Assembly: GCA_022181005.1 (NCBI GenBank)
Contig: BQMV01000166.1
Span: 1-5,010, forward strand
Reading direction: 5' to 3'
Origin: Anaerolineaceae bacterium
GTDB taxonomy: Bacteria > Chloroflexota > Anaerolineae > Anaerolineales > Villigracilaceae
DNA length: 5,010 nucleotides
The first letter of the stretch is position 1; each line of letters begins with the position of its first letter. Of this stretch, positions 1-4,663 are shown piece by piece. The translations under genes and the position numbers were made by a program. The notes under the pieces are model-generated. The model made no database searches. It saw only the letters and a list, made by a program, of their open reading frames with translations, and was not told where the DNA came from.

Positions 1-2
1 GC

Positions 3-98
3 TGGACGACCGACCTAGTTTTTTATCTGACCTTAGCCGTTATCTTCATATTGCCATTGAGCATGTATCTCTGGATGCGCCGCCGCACATGGATTTAG
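3..98 (+). CDS. C-terminal fragment of a membrane protein, probably a CorA-like metal ion transporter
   Basis: An open frame enters from the left edge and ends at TAG (96-98), giving the last 31 residues of a protein whose start lies outside the window. The fragment is one hydrophobic segment (about residues 5-24, LVFYLTLAVIFILPLSMYLW) followed at once by a basic cluster and a terminal Trp-Ile (RRRTWI). CorA-family Mg2+/Co2+ transporters end in just this way: a last transmembrane helix, then a basic tail finishing in Trp-Leu or Trp-Ile. The diagnostic GMN motif would lie just upstream of the window and cannot be seen. It could be another membrane protein with a positive-inside tail. It runs in the same direction as lexA, but lexA has its own promoter, so they are probably separate units. 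I am fairly sure it is coding and only moderately sure of the family. Confidence 0.5.
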   Translation, partial: WTTDLVFYLTLAVIFILPLSMYLWMRRRTWI

Positions 99-192
99 CC
101 TGGCTTATCAGCGTAAATGTCGCAAAAGGGCGAAAGATACAAATCCTTTAAAATTGCAACATCAGCCCCACGCCTCGCGCCAAAAATCGGGC

Positions 193-221
193 TTGACACA
201 GAACAGGCGTTCGAGTATCAT
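193..221 (+). promoter_or_regulatory. lexA promoter (sigma-70 type)
   Basis: A perfect -35 hexamer TTGACA (193-198) and a near-perfect -10 TATCAT (216-221, 5 of 6) are separated by exactly 17 bp. Transcription would start near 227-229, leaving a leader of about 45 nt before lexA. The spacer contains the LexA box at 200-213, so bound LexA would block RNA polymerase. This is a strong consensus promoter of the kind expected for a gene held in check by its own repressor. Confidence 0.88.
200..213. promoter_or_regulatory. LexA operator (SOS box, Bacillus type)
   Basis: The sequence AGAACAGGCGTTCG contains the palindromic half-sites GAAC and GTTC separated by four bases (201-212). It fits the Gram-positive LexA/DinR core GAAC-R-N-R-Y-GTTY exactly, and does not fit the enterobacterial CTGT-N8-ACAG form. 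It begins two bases after the -35 hexamer and ends two bases before the -10, directly upstream of lexA. This arrangement indicates negative autoregulation. Confidence 0.88.
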
Positions 222-272
222 TAATAGCACAAATGAGCGAAGAATGCCTATGATTGAGTTGGAGGTATCGTA

Positions 273-947
273 ATGATGATGGTCCGAAAAAGTAAAGGGT
301 TAGGCGAACGCCACCAAAAAATTTTGGATTTCGTGTTGACCTATCAGCGCGAAAATCGCTATCCCCCTTCGATTCGCGAAATCGGCGAGAAGACGGGAAT
401 CACATCCACCTCCGTCGTTAACTACTATCTCGATCAACTTGAAAAGATGGGGAAGATCGAACGCGATCGTAAAATCTCGCGCGGCGTGCGCATTTCAGGC
501 GCCAGCGCCTCGATAGACACGCTGCGCATCCCTGTTCTCGGGCCGATCGCGGCTGGTCCTTTCATGCTGGTCCCCGATCCGGGCATCAATTACATGAACG
601 ATAAAGAATACGACGCGGTTGACGTAGCGCGCAGTCTGCTCCCCTCCAAAGAAAAAGGCGACGGTCTCTACGCTCTCGAAGTCAAAGGGGATTCGATGAT
701 TGACGCTATGGTTAACGACGGCGATATTGTCGTCATGAAACCCGCCATCGAAGCGCGCAACGGCGAGATGGTAGCGGTGCGCGTGAACGACGAATATACG
801 CTAAAATACTTCTACAAAGAAAAAGACCGTTATCGCCTGCAACCGGCAAACCCGACCATGGAGCCGATCATCTTGAAGAAATCGGAACAGCCTGAAATCA
901 ACGGCAAAGTCGTCATGGTCATTCGCAGGTTAGATAGAGCCTCTTAA
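273..947 (+). CDS. lexA: LexA, SOS-response repressor and self-cleaving serine peptidase
   Basis: LexA represses DNA-damage genes and inactivates itself when RecA filaments trigger autocleavage. The 224-residue length is normal to slightly long. Residues 10-75 form the winged helix-turn-helix, with the family signature YPPSIREIG at 30-38 and a recognition-helix region around 43-60. The cleavage site is Ala94-Gly95 (PIAAGPF, 91-97). The catalytic dyad is Ser141 in GDSM (139-142) and Lys178 in YTLKYF (175-180). Three ATG codons stand in a row (273, 276, 279). GGAGG at 261-265 lies 7 nt before the first, so I chose 273, though the second or third is possible. The gene has its own promoter with a LexA box and converges on rplL across a shared terminator. 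All key residues are present. Confidence 0.97.
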   Translation: MMMVRKSKGLGERHQKILDFVLTYQRENRYPPSIREIGEKTGITSTSVVNYYLDQLEKMGKIERDRKISRGVRISGASASIDTLRIPVLGPIAAGPFMLVPDPGINYMNDKEYDAVDVARSLLPSKEKGDGLYALEVKGDSMIDAMVNDGDIVVMKPAIEARNGEMVAVRVNDEYTLKYFYKEKDRYRLQPANPTMEPIILKKSEQPEINGKVVMVIRRLDRAS

Positions 948-952
948 TTCTT

Positions 953-994
953 AAAATAAAGAAGGACGGCGCAATCGCCGTCCTTCTTTATTTT
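953..994. terminator. Bidirectional intrinsic terminator between lexA and rplL
   Basis: A perfect 19-bp inverted repeat (953-971 with 976-994) closes a 4-nt loop (972-975, CAAT). The core is GC-rich (GAAGGACGGCG) and the outer arms are A/T-rich, so each strand ends its stem in a T-rich run (TTTATTTT on plus; the same on minus). It begins 5 nt after the lexA stop and ends 11 nt from the rplL stop. One element therefore ends both converging transcripts. Confidence 0.95.
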
Positions 995-1005
995 CTTCAA
1001 AGAAA

Positions 1006-1386
1006 TTATTCGAGTACGACGGCTGCGCCGGCTTCTTCGAGTTTCTTCTTCGCTTCGTTGGCGGCGTCTTTGCCCACGCCGGTCAACACTTTTGCGCCAG
1101 CGGTTTCCGCCATCGTCTTGGCTTCGCCAAGACCCAGGCTGGTGAGTTGACGAATGACTTTGATCACGTCAATCTTCTTGCCGCCCGCGTCTTTGATGAC
1201 CACATCGAACTCGGTCTTCTCTTCAACGGGTTCAGCCGCCACAGCCGCGCCGCCGCCCGCCGCAACAGCCACAGGAGCCGCCGCAGAAACGCCCCACTTC
1301 TCTTCCAATTTCTTCACCAGATCCGCAGCTTCAAGGACGGATAAGGTAGAGAGTTCTTCCACAATCTTTTCAAGCTTGTCAGACAT
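1006..1386 (-). CDS. rplL: Large ribosomal subunit protein L7/L12 (bL12)
   Basis: L12 dimers bind the C-terminal helix of L10 to form the flexible stalk that recruits translation factors and stimulates their GTPase activity. The 126-residue length is typical. Residues 1-32 are the helical dimerisation domain. Residues 33-57 are an Ala/Gly/Pro-rich hinge (AAAPVAVAAGGGAAVAAEP). Residues 58-126 are the globular factor-binding domain, with the conserved stretch IKVIRQLTSLGLGEAK (75-90) and KKKLEEAGA (113-121). The ATG is preceded by AGGAG (1396-1400) at a spacing of 9 nt. It follows rplJ after 61 nt, the usual order, and is the last gene of the cluster before the terminator. The Pro usual in the VESAP turn of the C-terminal domain is absent here (AETAG, 93-97), which looks like ordinary divergence. 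Confidence 0.98.
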   Translation of the reverse strand: MSDKLEKIVEELSTLSVLEAADLVKKLEEKWGVSAAAPVAVAAGGGAAVAAEPVEEKTEFDVVIKDAGGKKIDVIKVIRQLTSLGLGEAKTMAETAGAKVLTGVGKDAANEAKKKLEEAGAAVVLE

Positions 1387-1447
1387 CTTTCAATACTCCT
1401 ATAACGTATACATGGTTTTATATTTAATTGCGTAATGATCGAGCCGA

Positions 1448-1987
1448 TTACGCCGCGGCTTCCACTGTATTCGCCTTCTCAGCGAACGCTTTAACGACAG
1501 CGGCTAAACCGCGCGCCGGCTCGGCAATGGTGCGAACCAACTTACCGGCGGGAGCTTGTAACACGCCCAACAACTGCGCGCGCACAACAGGCAACGGCGG
1601 CAGATCGGATAGAGCCTTCACTTGCGCGACGCTCAACGCCTGCCCATTCATAAAGCCGCCCTTGACCTTGATGAAATCTTTGCCTTTCATCCCATCCGTC
1701 AGAGCTTTCGCAGTGGCGGCTGGGTCGCTAAAAGCGAACGAAATCGCCGTGCTATTGAGCAGGAAATCTTCCGGGAGCTTTATATCGTTCTGTGCAAACG
1801 CACGACGCGCCAGCGTGTTCTTCAAAATATGAAACTCACCGCCCGATTCGCGCACCTTTGCGCGGATACCGTCCAAGTCTTTCATATTTGCGCCGGTATA
1901 CTCCACTAAAAGCATTGCCTGGCTCTTCTTCAACCATTCTTCATAGCCGGCTTGTATTTCTTGTTTACGTTCTTTTGATACTGCCAA
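1448..1987 (-). CDS. rplJ: Large ribosomal subunit protein L10 (uL10), TTG start
   Basis: L10 anchors the stalk: its N-terminal domain sits on 23S rRNA near L11 and its C-terminal helix carries the L12 dimers. From TTG at 1985-1987 the product is 179 residues and begins MAVSKERKQEI, the usual L10 start. AAAGGAGGTGA (1995-2005) lies 10 nt upstream. The frame stays open to an ATG at 2081-2083, but that extension (Cys-rich, 32 residues) is unlike L10 and would translate through the leader terminator and the Shine-Dalgarno, so I rejected it. Visible elements are the rRNA-binding N-terminal domain (about 1-110, with HILKNTLARRA at 53-63), the conserved region 129-160 (LPPLPVVRAQLLG), and the L12-binding helix 161-176 (LAAVVKAFAEKANTVE). 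Expression is probably controlled by the L10 leader upstream. Confidence 0.96.
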   Translation of the reverse strand: MAVSKERKQEIQAGYEEWLKKSQAMLLVEYTGANMKDLDGIRAKVRESGGEFHILKNTLARRAFAQNDIKLPEDFLLNSTAISFAFSDPAATAKALTDGMKGKDFIKVKGGFMNGQALSVAQVKALSDLPPLPVVRAQLLGVLQAPAGKLVRTIAEPARGLAAVVKAFAEKANTVEAAA

Positions 1988-1994
1988 GAGACAC

Positions 1995-2005
1995 TCACCT
2001 CCTTT
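1995..2005 (-). promoter_or_regulatory. Ribosome binding site that fixes the rplJ TTG start
   Basis: On the minus strand AAAGGAGGTGA is almost fully complementary to the 3' end of 16S rRNA. Its GGAGG core is 10 nt from the TTG at 1985-1987. No ATG or GTG in the rplJ frame lies near this site, so it decides the start. It follows directly after the leader terminator, so only transcripts that read through the attenuator carry it. Confidence 0.85.
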
Positions 2006-2007
2006 CA

Positions 2008-2042
2008 ACAAAAAGTCTTTGCCACACGCGCGGCAAAGACTT
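2008..2042 (-). terminator. Intrinsic terminator / attenuator in the rplJ leader
   Basis: On the minus strand AAGTCTTTGCC (2032-2042) pairs with GGCAAAGACTT (2013-2023). Two more inner pairs (one G-U) give a 13-bp stem with a 4-nt GCGT loop (2026-2029). The stem runs into TTTTTGTT. It lies inside the leader just upstream of the rplJ Shine-Dalgarno, so it must be conditional rather than absolute. See the L10 leader entry for the competing pairing. Confidence 0.85.
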
Positions 2043-2044
2043 AA

Positions 2045-2151
2045 GCAACTCTCACAAGAGAGTAGGTTGCATTTCGTCTTCACCTGAGCGGGAGATTAAG
2101 CGACGCTTTCGGCGCCGCGCCCGCCGTCACTGGCGAAGTGGCTTGTTAGGT
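2045..2151 (-). promoter_or_regulatory. Ribosomal protein L10 leader RNA (autoregulatory)
   Basis: The 177 nt between rplA and rplJ hold no gene but form an ordered set of helices on the minus strand. ACCU (2148-2151) pairs with AGGU (2082-2085). GCGGG (2120-2124) pairs with CCCGC (2088-2092). A 7-bp hairpin GCGGCGC/GCGUCGC (2112-2118 with 2100-2106) has a CGAAA loop. Next to it, CUUAAUCUCC (2091-2100) matches the conserved single-stranded segment I recall from L10 leaders of other bacteria. A further hairpin (2045-2070) combines GCAA/UUGC and CUCUC/GAGAG helices. In the known family the L10-L12 complex binds this RNA and lowers expression of rplJL. Position, motif and the following terminator agree with that. 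Exact boundaries are approximate. Confidence 0.85.
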
Positions 2152-2167
2152 TTTAACGGGCTTTATT

Positions 2168-2890
2168 TTACCCGATTCCCTCAAGTTTTTGGGTCTCGCT
2201 GGCGTTCACTTTAATGCCAGGTCCCATCGTTGTAGTTAACGTCACGCGCTTGATGTAATCGCCTTTCGCGCCAGACGGGCGAGCTTTATGGATCGCCGCC
2301 ATCAACGTTGAAAAATTATCATAGAGTTGCTCAGCAGAGAACGACACTTTGCCGACTGAAACATGAATATTGGCAGTCTTGTCGAGACGAAACTCAACGC
2401 GTCCTGCTTTCGCTTCTTTGATCGCGCGCGGAAGGTCATCGGCATTAACGACCGTGCCCGCCTTTGGATTCGGCATCAGCCCACGCGGACCGAGGACGCG
2501 TCCGAGACGCCCCACTTTGCCCATTGCATCCGGCGTAGCGATCGCAACGTCAAAGTCCAGCATGCCGCCTTCGATCTTCTTCAAAGTTTCGTCATCGTCG
2601 GCGACCAAATCGGCGCCCGCCGAACGAGCCGCAGTCGCGCCTTCGCCTTGCGCGAAGACTAACACGCGCACGGTCTTTCCAAGCCCATGCGGCAAGACAA
2701 CGACGTCGCGCACTTGTTGATCGGCTTGGCGCGGATCAAGACCGGTGCGGATATGCGCCTCGACAGTCGAATCGAATGCCGTCGTCGTCGTTTCTTTCGC
2801 TAACGCAACCGCTTCGTGGACCGAGTATTCTTTATCTAATTCCACTTTTGCGAGCGCAGCCTTATATTTTTTACCGTGTTTTACAGTCAT
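2168..2890 (-). CDS. rplA: Large ribosomal subunit protein L1 (uL1)
   Basis: L1 forms the mobile stalk at the ribosomal E site, helps release deacylated tRNA, and in many bacteria represses its own mRNA. The 240-residue length is normal. The domain I halves flank a central domain II (about 70-160). The family signature GKVGRLGRVLGPRGLMPNPK falls at 124-143. The C-terminal part contains VEFRLDKTANIHVSVGK (164-180) and ends in the conserved TTTMGPGIKVN region. ATG at 2888-2890 is preceded by GGAGG (2897-2901) at a spacing of 6 nt. The gene follows rplK by 59 nt, and that gap folds into an L1-site-like element (2902-2945), so direct repression by its own product is plausible. Confidence 0.98.
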   Translation of the reverse strand: MTVKHGKKYKAALAKVELDKEYSVHEAVALAKETTTTAFDSTVEAHIRTGLDPRQADQQVRDVVVLPHGLGKTVRVLVFAQGEGATAARSAGADLVADDDETLKKIEGGMLDFDVAIATPDAMGKVGRLGRVLGPRGLMPNPKAGTVVNADDLPRAIKEAKAGRVEFRLDKTANIHVSVGKVSFSAEQLYDNFSTLMAAIHKARPSGAKGDYIKRVTLTTTMGPGIKVNASETQKLEGIG

Positions 2891-2901
2891 AGTTTACCTC
2901 C

Positions 2902-2945
2902 GTGGTGCCAGCGGGCCGGCGTTTATGCGCCGAAAACCCTCCCAC
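2902..2945 (-). promoter_or_regulatory. Putative L1-binding mRNA element in the rplA leader
   Basis: On the minus strand GUGG (2942-2945) pairs with CCAC (2902-2905). Next comes an asymmetric internal loop, GA (2940-2941) opposite GCUGGCA (2906-2912). Above it GGG (2937-2939) pairs with CCC (2913-2915), then CGGCG (2928-2932) pairs with CGCCG (2917-2921) around a CAUAAA loop. The basal helix ends one base before the GGAGG of rplA. The GUGGGAGG strand resembles the L1-stalk segment of 23S rRNA as I recall it. The same layout occurs before rplK. L1 binding is inferred. Confidence 0.7.
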
Positions 2946-2949
2946 AAAA

Positions 2950-3375
2950 TTAATCAACCACCGTAATGCCAACCGAACGGGCAGTGCCTTCGATCTGCTT
3001 CATCGCGCCTTCAAGGTCAATCGCATTTAAATCTTTCATCTTCGCTTCGGCAATTTCCTTGACCTGCGCGCGCGTTACCTTGCCCACTTTATCTTTGTTC
3101 GGAACGCTCGAGCCTTTTTCCACTTTGGCGGCTTTACGGAGCATCACCGCTGCCGGCGAGGTCTTCAATACAAACGTAAACGACCCGTCGGTATATACGG
3201 TAATTTCTGCAGGAAGAACCTCGCCCGGTCTTCCTGACGTGCGGGCGTTGTAGTCCTTAACGAAAGCCATAATGTTGATGCCATGACCCGCTAACGCCGG
3301 TCCGACCGGGGGCGCGGGAGAGGCTTTTCCAGCCTCAAGCTGGAGACGAACGATTGCTTTAAACTTCTTTGCCAT
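2950..3375 (-). CDS. rplK: Large ribosomal subunit protein L11 (uL11)
   Basis: L11 binds the GTPase-associated region of 23S rRNA and takes part in factor-dependent GTP hydrolysis and the stringent-response signal. The 141-residue length is exactly typical. Residues 1-72 are the N-terminal domain with the proline-rich PAPPVGPAL (20-28) and HGINIMAF (31-38). Residues 73-141 are the RNA-binding domain with KTSPAAVMLRKAA (71-83) and the C-terminal signature MKDLNAIDLEGAMKQIEGTA (113-132). Many L11 proteins have Gly-Gln after GPAL; here it is Ala-Gly, a mild change next to the hinge. ATG follows AAGGAG (3381-3386) by 5 nt. An L1-site-like fold sits directly upstream. It precedes rplA in the usual order. 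Confidence 0.98.
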   Translation of the reverse strand: MAKKFKAIVRLQLEAGKASPAPPVGPALAGHGINIMAFVKDYNARTSGRPGEVLPAEITVYTDGSFTFVLKTSPAAVMLRKAAKVEKGSSVPNKDKVGKVTRAQVKEIAEAKMKDLNAIDLEGAMKQIEGTARSVGITVVD

Positions 3376-3386
3376 TTTTACTCCTT

Positions 3387-3428
3387 GTGGTTTTAGCGGA
3401 CGATTTCTTATGCGGGACGTCCTCCCAC
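3387..3428 (-). promoter_or_regulatory. Putative L1-binding mRNA element in the rplK leader
   Basis: On the minus strand GUGG (3425-3428) pairs with CCAC (3387-3390). The internal loop is GA (3423-3424) opposite GCUAAAA (3391-3397). Above it GGACG (3418-3422) pairs with CGUCC (3398-3402) around a 15-nt loop that contains GCAUAA. The AAGGAG of rplK follows immediately. The plan GUGG-GA-helix-GCUNNNA-CCAC is identical to that before rplA although the upper helix differs in sequence, which suggests conservation of structure. A site before L11 is where L1 acts in the classical E. coli L11-L1 operon. Confidence 0.72.
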
Positions 3429-3433
3429 TGCAT

Positions 3434-3476
3434 CAAGACGACGCCGAACTACGCTTCCATTCGACCTTCAGTCTTG
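3434..3476 (-). promoter_or_regulatory. Stem-loop between nusG and rplK
   Basis: On the minus strand CAAGAC (3471-3476) pairs with GUCUUG (3434-3439), and inside it GUCGAA (3460-3465) pairs with UUCGGC (3443-3448, one G-U) around an 11-nt loop. A 5/3-nt internal loop separates the two helices. There is no U-tract after it, so it does not look like a terminator. It could be a processing site or the outer part of the rplK leader. Nothing else is recognisable in the 131-nt gap. Confidence 0.45.
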
Positions 3477-3506
3477 GTACTGCCTACAAAATTCTTCCTC
3501 AGTCTA

Positions 3507-4265
3507 TCATGCCTTCTCAACTTGCAAGAAGTCCAACTCTACCGGCGTTTCACGCCCGAAGAAGTTAACCATCACGCGCACTTTAGTGCGCTCTACGTCA
3601 ATCGCAGCGACATTGCCGCGGAAGTCATTGAACGGGCCGTCCACAATGCGCACGCGTTCGCCCACTTTGAACGATACTTTAATCATCGGCGCTTCCGCTT
3701 CCATGCGCTTGATGATCTGCGATACCTCTTCCGGGCGCAGCGGCGTTGGGTTATCTCCCATGCCGACGAAGCCCGTCACCCCCGGCGTATTGCGGACGAC
3801 AAACCATGAATCATCGCTCAGCAACATGTTCACAAGCACATAACCAGGGAAAATATGCCGCTCAAACGTACGGCGTTTGCCGTCTCGCACCTCGACCTCT
3901 TCTTGCGTCGGAATGATTACATCGAAGATCTTATCTTTCATGCCCATCGTTTCGATGCGCTGCTCAAGGTTGTGACGCACCTTGTTCTCGTATCCTGAAT
4001 AACAATGGATCACATACCACGCGGGACCTTCCCCTTCTTCCGTCTGAGGAGGCGCGCCCACCGAAGCGGTAGATTCCGCCGGCGCAGGAGGCGCAACCTC
4101 ATCGTCCGCGCTTTGCGTCGCCGCTTCATTTGCAGGAACGCGAATAGGTTCGGAATCGCCAGCAAGCGGCTGAGCATCCTGCTCCATAAATGTCGAAGCG
4201 TTCTCCGAAGTTATTTCTTCAGTCGCTTCCACTGGTTCGCGTTCGAATTCTTCCTGCGCTGACAT
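3507..4265 (-). CDS. nusG: NusG transcription elongation factor with a long acidic N-terminal extension
   Basis: NusG binds the clamp of RNA polymerase through its NGN domain, affects pausing and Rho-dependent termination, and uses its KOW domain to contact Rho or ribosomal protein S10. The NGN domain starts at GPAWYVIHCYSGYENKV (80-96) and continues through FERHIFPGYVLVNM (134-147) and NTPGVTGFVG (159-168). The KOW domain covers about 198-250 (VGERVRIVDGPFNDFRG at 201-217). At 252 residues it is longer than the common size of about 180. The excess is residues 1-80, rich in Glu, Ala, Pro, Ser and Thr and probably disordered. The chosen ATG has GAGG 4 nt upstream. The next ATG, at codon 27, has no well-placed ribosome binding site and would remove only part of the extension. 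It lies 20 nt after secE. Confidence 0.97.
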   Translation of the reverse strand: MSAQEEFEREPVEATEEITSENASTFMEQDAQPLAGDSEPIRVPANEAATQSADDEVAPPAPAESTASVGAPPQTEEGEGPAWYVIHCYSGYENKVRHNLEQRIETMGMKDKIFDVIIPTQEEVEVRDGKRRTFERHIFPGYVLVNMLLSDDSWFVVRNTPGVTGFVGMGDNPTPLRPEEVSQIIKRMEAEAPMIKVSFKVGERVRIVDGPFNDFRGNVAAIDVERTKVRVMVNFFGRETPVELDFLQVEKA

Positions 4266-4285
4266 TCGACCTCAAATTCCGTTCG

Positions 4286-4516
4286 TTAACGAATACCTAA
4301 AACTAGATTCAATACTTCGCGGGCGCCGCCGTCGGTCAAGCCAAGGATCACGCCCATGATAAACATGACGACCAAAACGATCCAAGATAAATGCAAAACC
4401 TCGGGCCATGTGGGCCATGAAACTTTGCGAAGCTCGCCGGCGGTCTCGCGAAACAAGGCGGTCACCGGGTTAGGCTTATTTACTTTCGCTTTCGCTTTTG
4501 CTTTCCTATCTGCCAA
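4286..4516 (-). CDS. secE: SecE, preprotein translocase subunit (TTG start)
   Basis: SecE clamps the SecY channel in the plasma membrane and is essential for Sec export. The 76-residue product is the short, single-helix form found outside the enterobacteria. It has a Lys/Ala-rich N-terminus (1-16), then the conserved amphipathic motif GELRKVSWPTWPEV (27-40), one transmembrane segment (about 43-60) and a short tail DGGAREVLNLVLG (62-74), all typical. TTG at 4514-4516 is the start: AAGGAG (4524-4529) lies 7 nt before it, and the nearby upstream ATG is in another frame. It sits between tRNA-Trp and nusG, the usual secE-nusG pair. Confidence 0.96.
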   Translation of the reverse strand: MADRKAKAKAKVNKPNPVTALFRETAGELRKVSWPTWPEVLHLSWIVLVVMFIMGVILGLTDGGAREVLNLVLGIR

Positions 4517-4523
4517 GGCGTCG

Positions 4524-4529
4524 CTCCTT
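4524..4529 (-). promoter_or_regulatory. Ribosome binding site that fixes the secE TTG start
   Basis: AAGGAG on the minus strand lies 7 nt before TTG at 4514-4516. An ATG that overlaps the site is in a different frame from secE. The TTG is therefore the likely start. Confidence 0.8.
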
Positions 4530-4551
4530 CATAATTCTTTACAGATTAAAC

Positions 4552-4570
4552 GCCGCAAGGTTCTAGCGGC
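4552..4570 (-). other. Small stem-loop between tRNA-Trp and secE
   Basis: On the minus strand GCCGC (4566-4570) pairs with GCGGC (4552-4556) around a 9-nt loop, followed by GTTTAAT. The stem is short and the T-run poor, so it is at best a weak terminator. It may instead mark the processing point between the tRNA and the secE message. I see no convincing promoter between it and secE. Confidence 0.35.
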
Positions 4571-4582
4571 ATCGCATAGATA

Positions 4583-4655
4583 CAGGCCAGGCAGGAATCG
4601 AACCCACAACCGCTCGTTTTGGAGACGAGTGCTCTACCAGTTGAGCTACTGGCCT
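4583..4655 (-). tRNA. trnW: tRNA-Trp (anticodon CCA)
   Basis: The 73-nt gene folds completely. The acceptor AGGCCAG/CTGGCCT is 7 bp, the D stem is GCTC/GAGC with an AACTGGTA loop, and the anticodon stem CTCGT/ACGAG carries loop CTCCAAA, giving anticodon CCA for the UGG codon. The variable loop is CGGTT, and the T stem GTGGG/CCTGC has the TTCGAAT loop. The discriminator is G (4583), as expected for bacterial tRNA-Trp. CCA is not encoded. The T stem has two neighbouring wobble pairs (U-G and G-U), which is mildly unusual. The gene lies between rpmG and secE on the same strand, a common bacterial arrangement that implies processing from a longer transcript. Confidence 0.97.
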
Positions 4656-4663
4656 TCGTATAA

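Noticed and set aside
2..151. A second open frame from the left edge ending at TAA near 151
   Set aside because: Its translation lacks recognisable features, and the overlapping frame 3-98 has a clear transmembrane segment with a basic tail.
99..192. Possible terminator for the upstream membrane protein
   Set aside because: No hairpin of more than a few base pairs followed by a T-run could be found before the lexA promoter.
1147..1832. Plus-strand ORFs opposite rplL and rplJ
   Set aside because: They are antisense shadows of conserved ribosomal genes, with low-complexity composition and no ribosome binding site.
1988..2083. A 32-codon Cys-rich N-terminal extension of rplJ starting at ATG 2081-2083
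   Set aside because: It would run through the leader hairpins, the terminator and the Shine-Dalgarno. It has no likeness to L10, and the TTG start gives the canonical MAVSKERKQE N-terminus.
3369..4262. Plus-strand ORFs opposite nusG and its leader
   Set aside because: They mirror nusG and its biased acidic region (giving Arg-rich or Ser-rich translations) and match no family I recognise.
4517..4551. Possible promoter before secE (TTGCGG ... TATGAA on the minus strand)
   Set aside because: The spacing would be 19 bp and both hexamers match the consensus poorly. The supposed -10 also overlaps the secE ribosome binding site.
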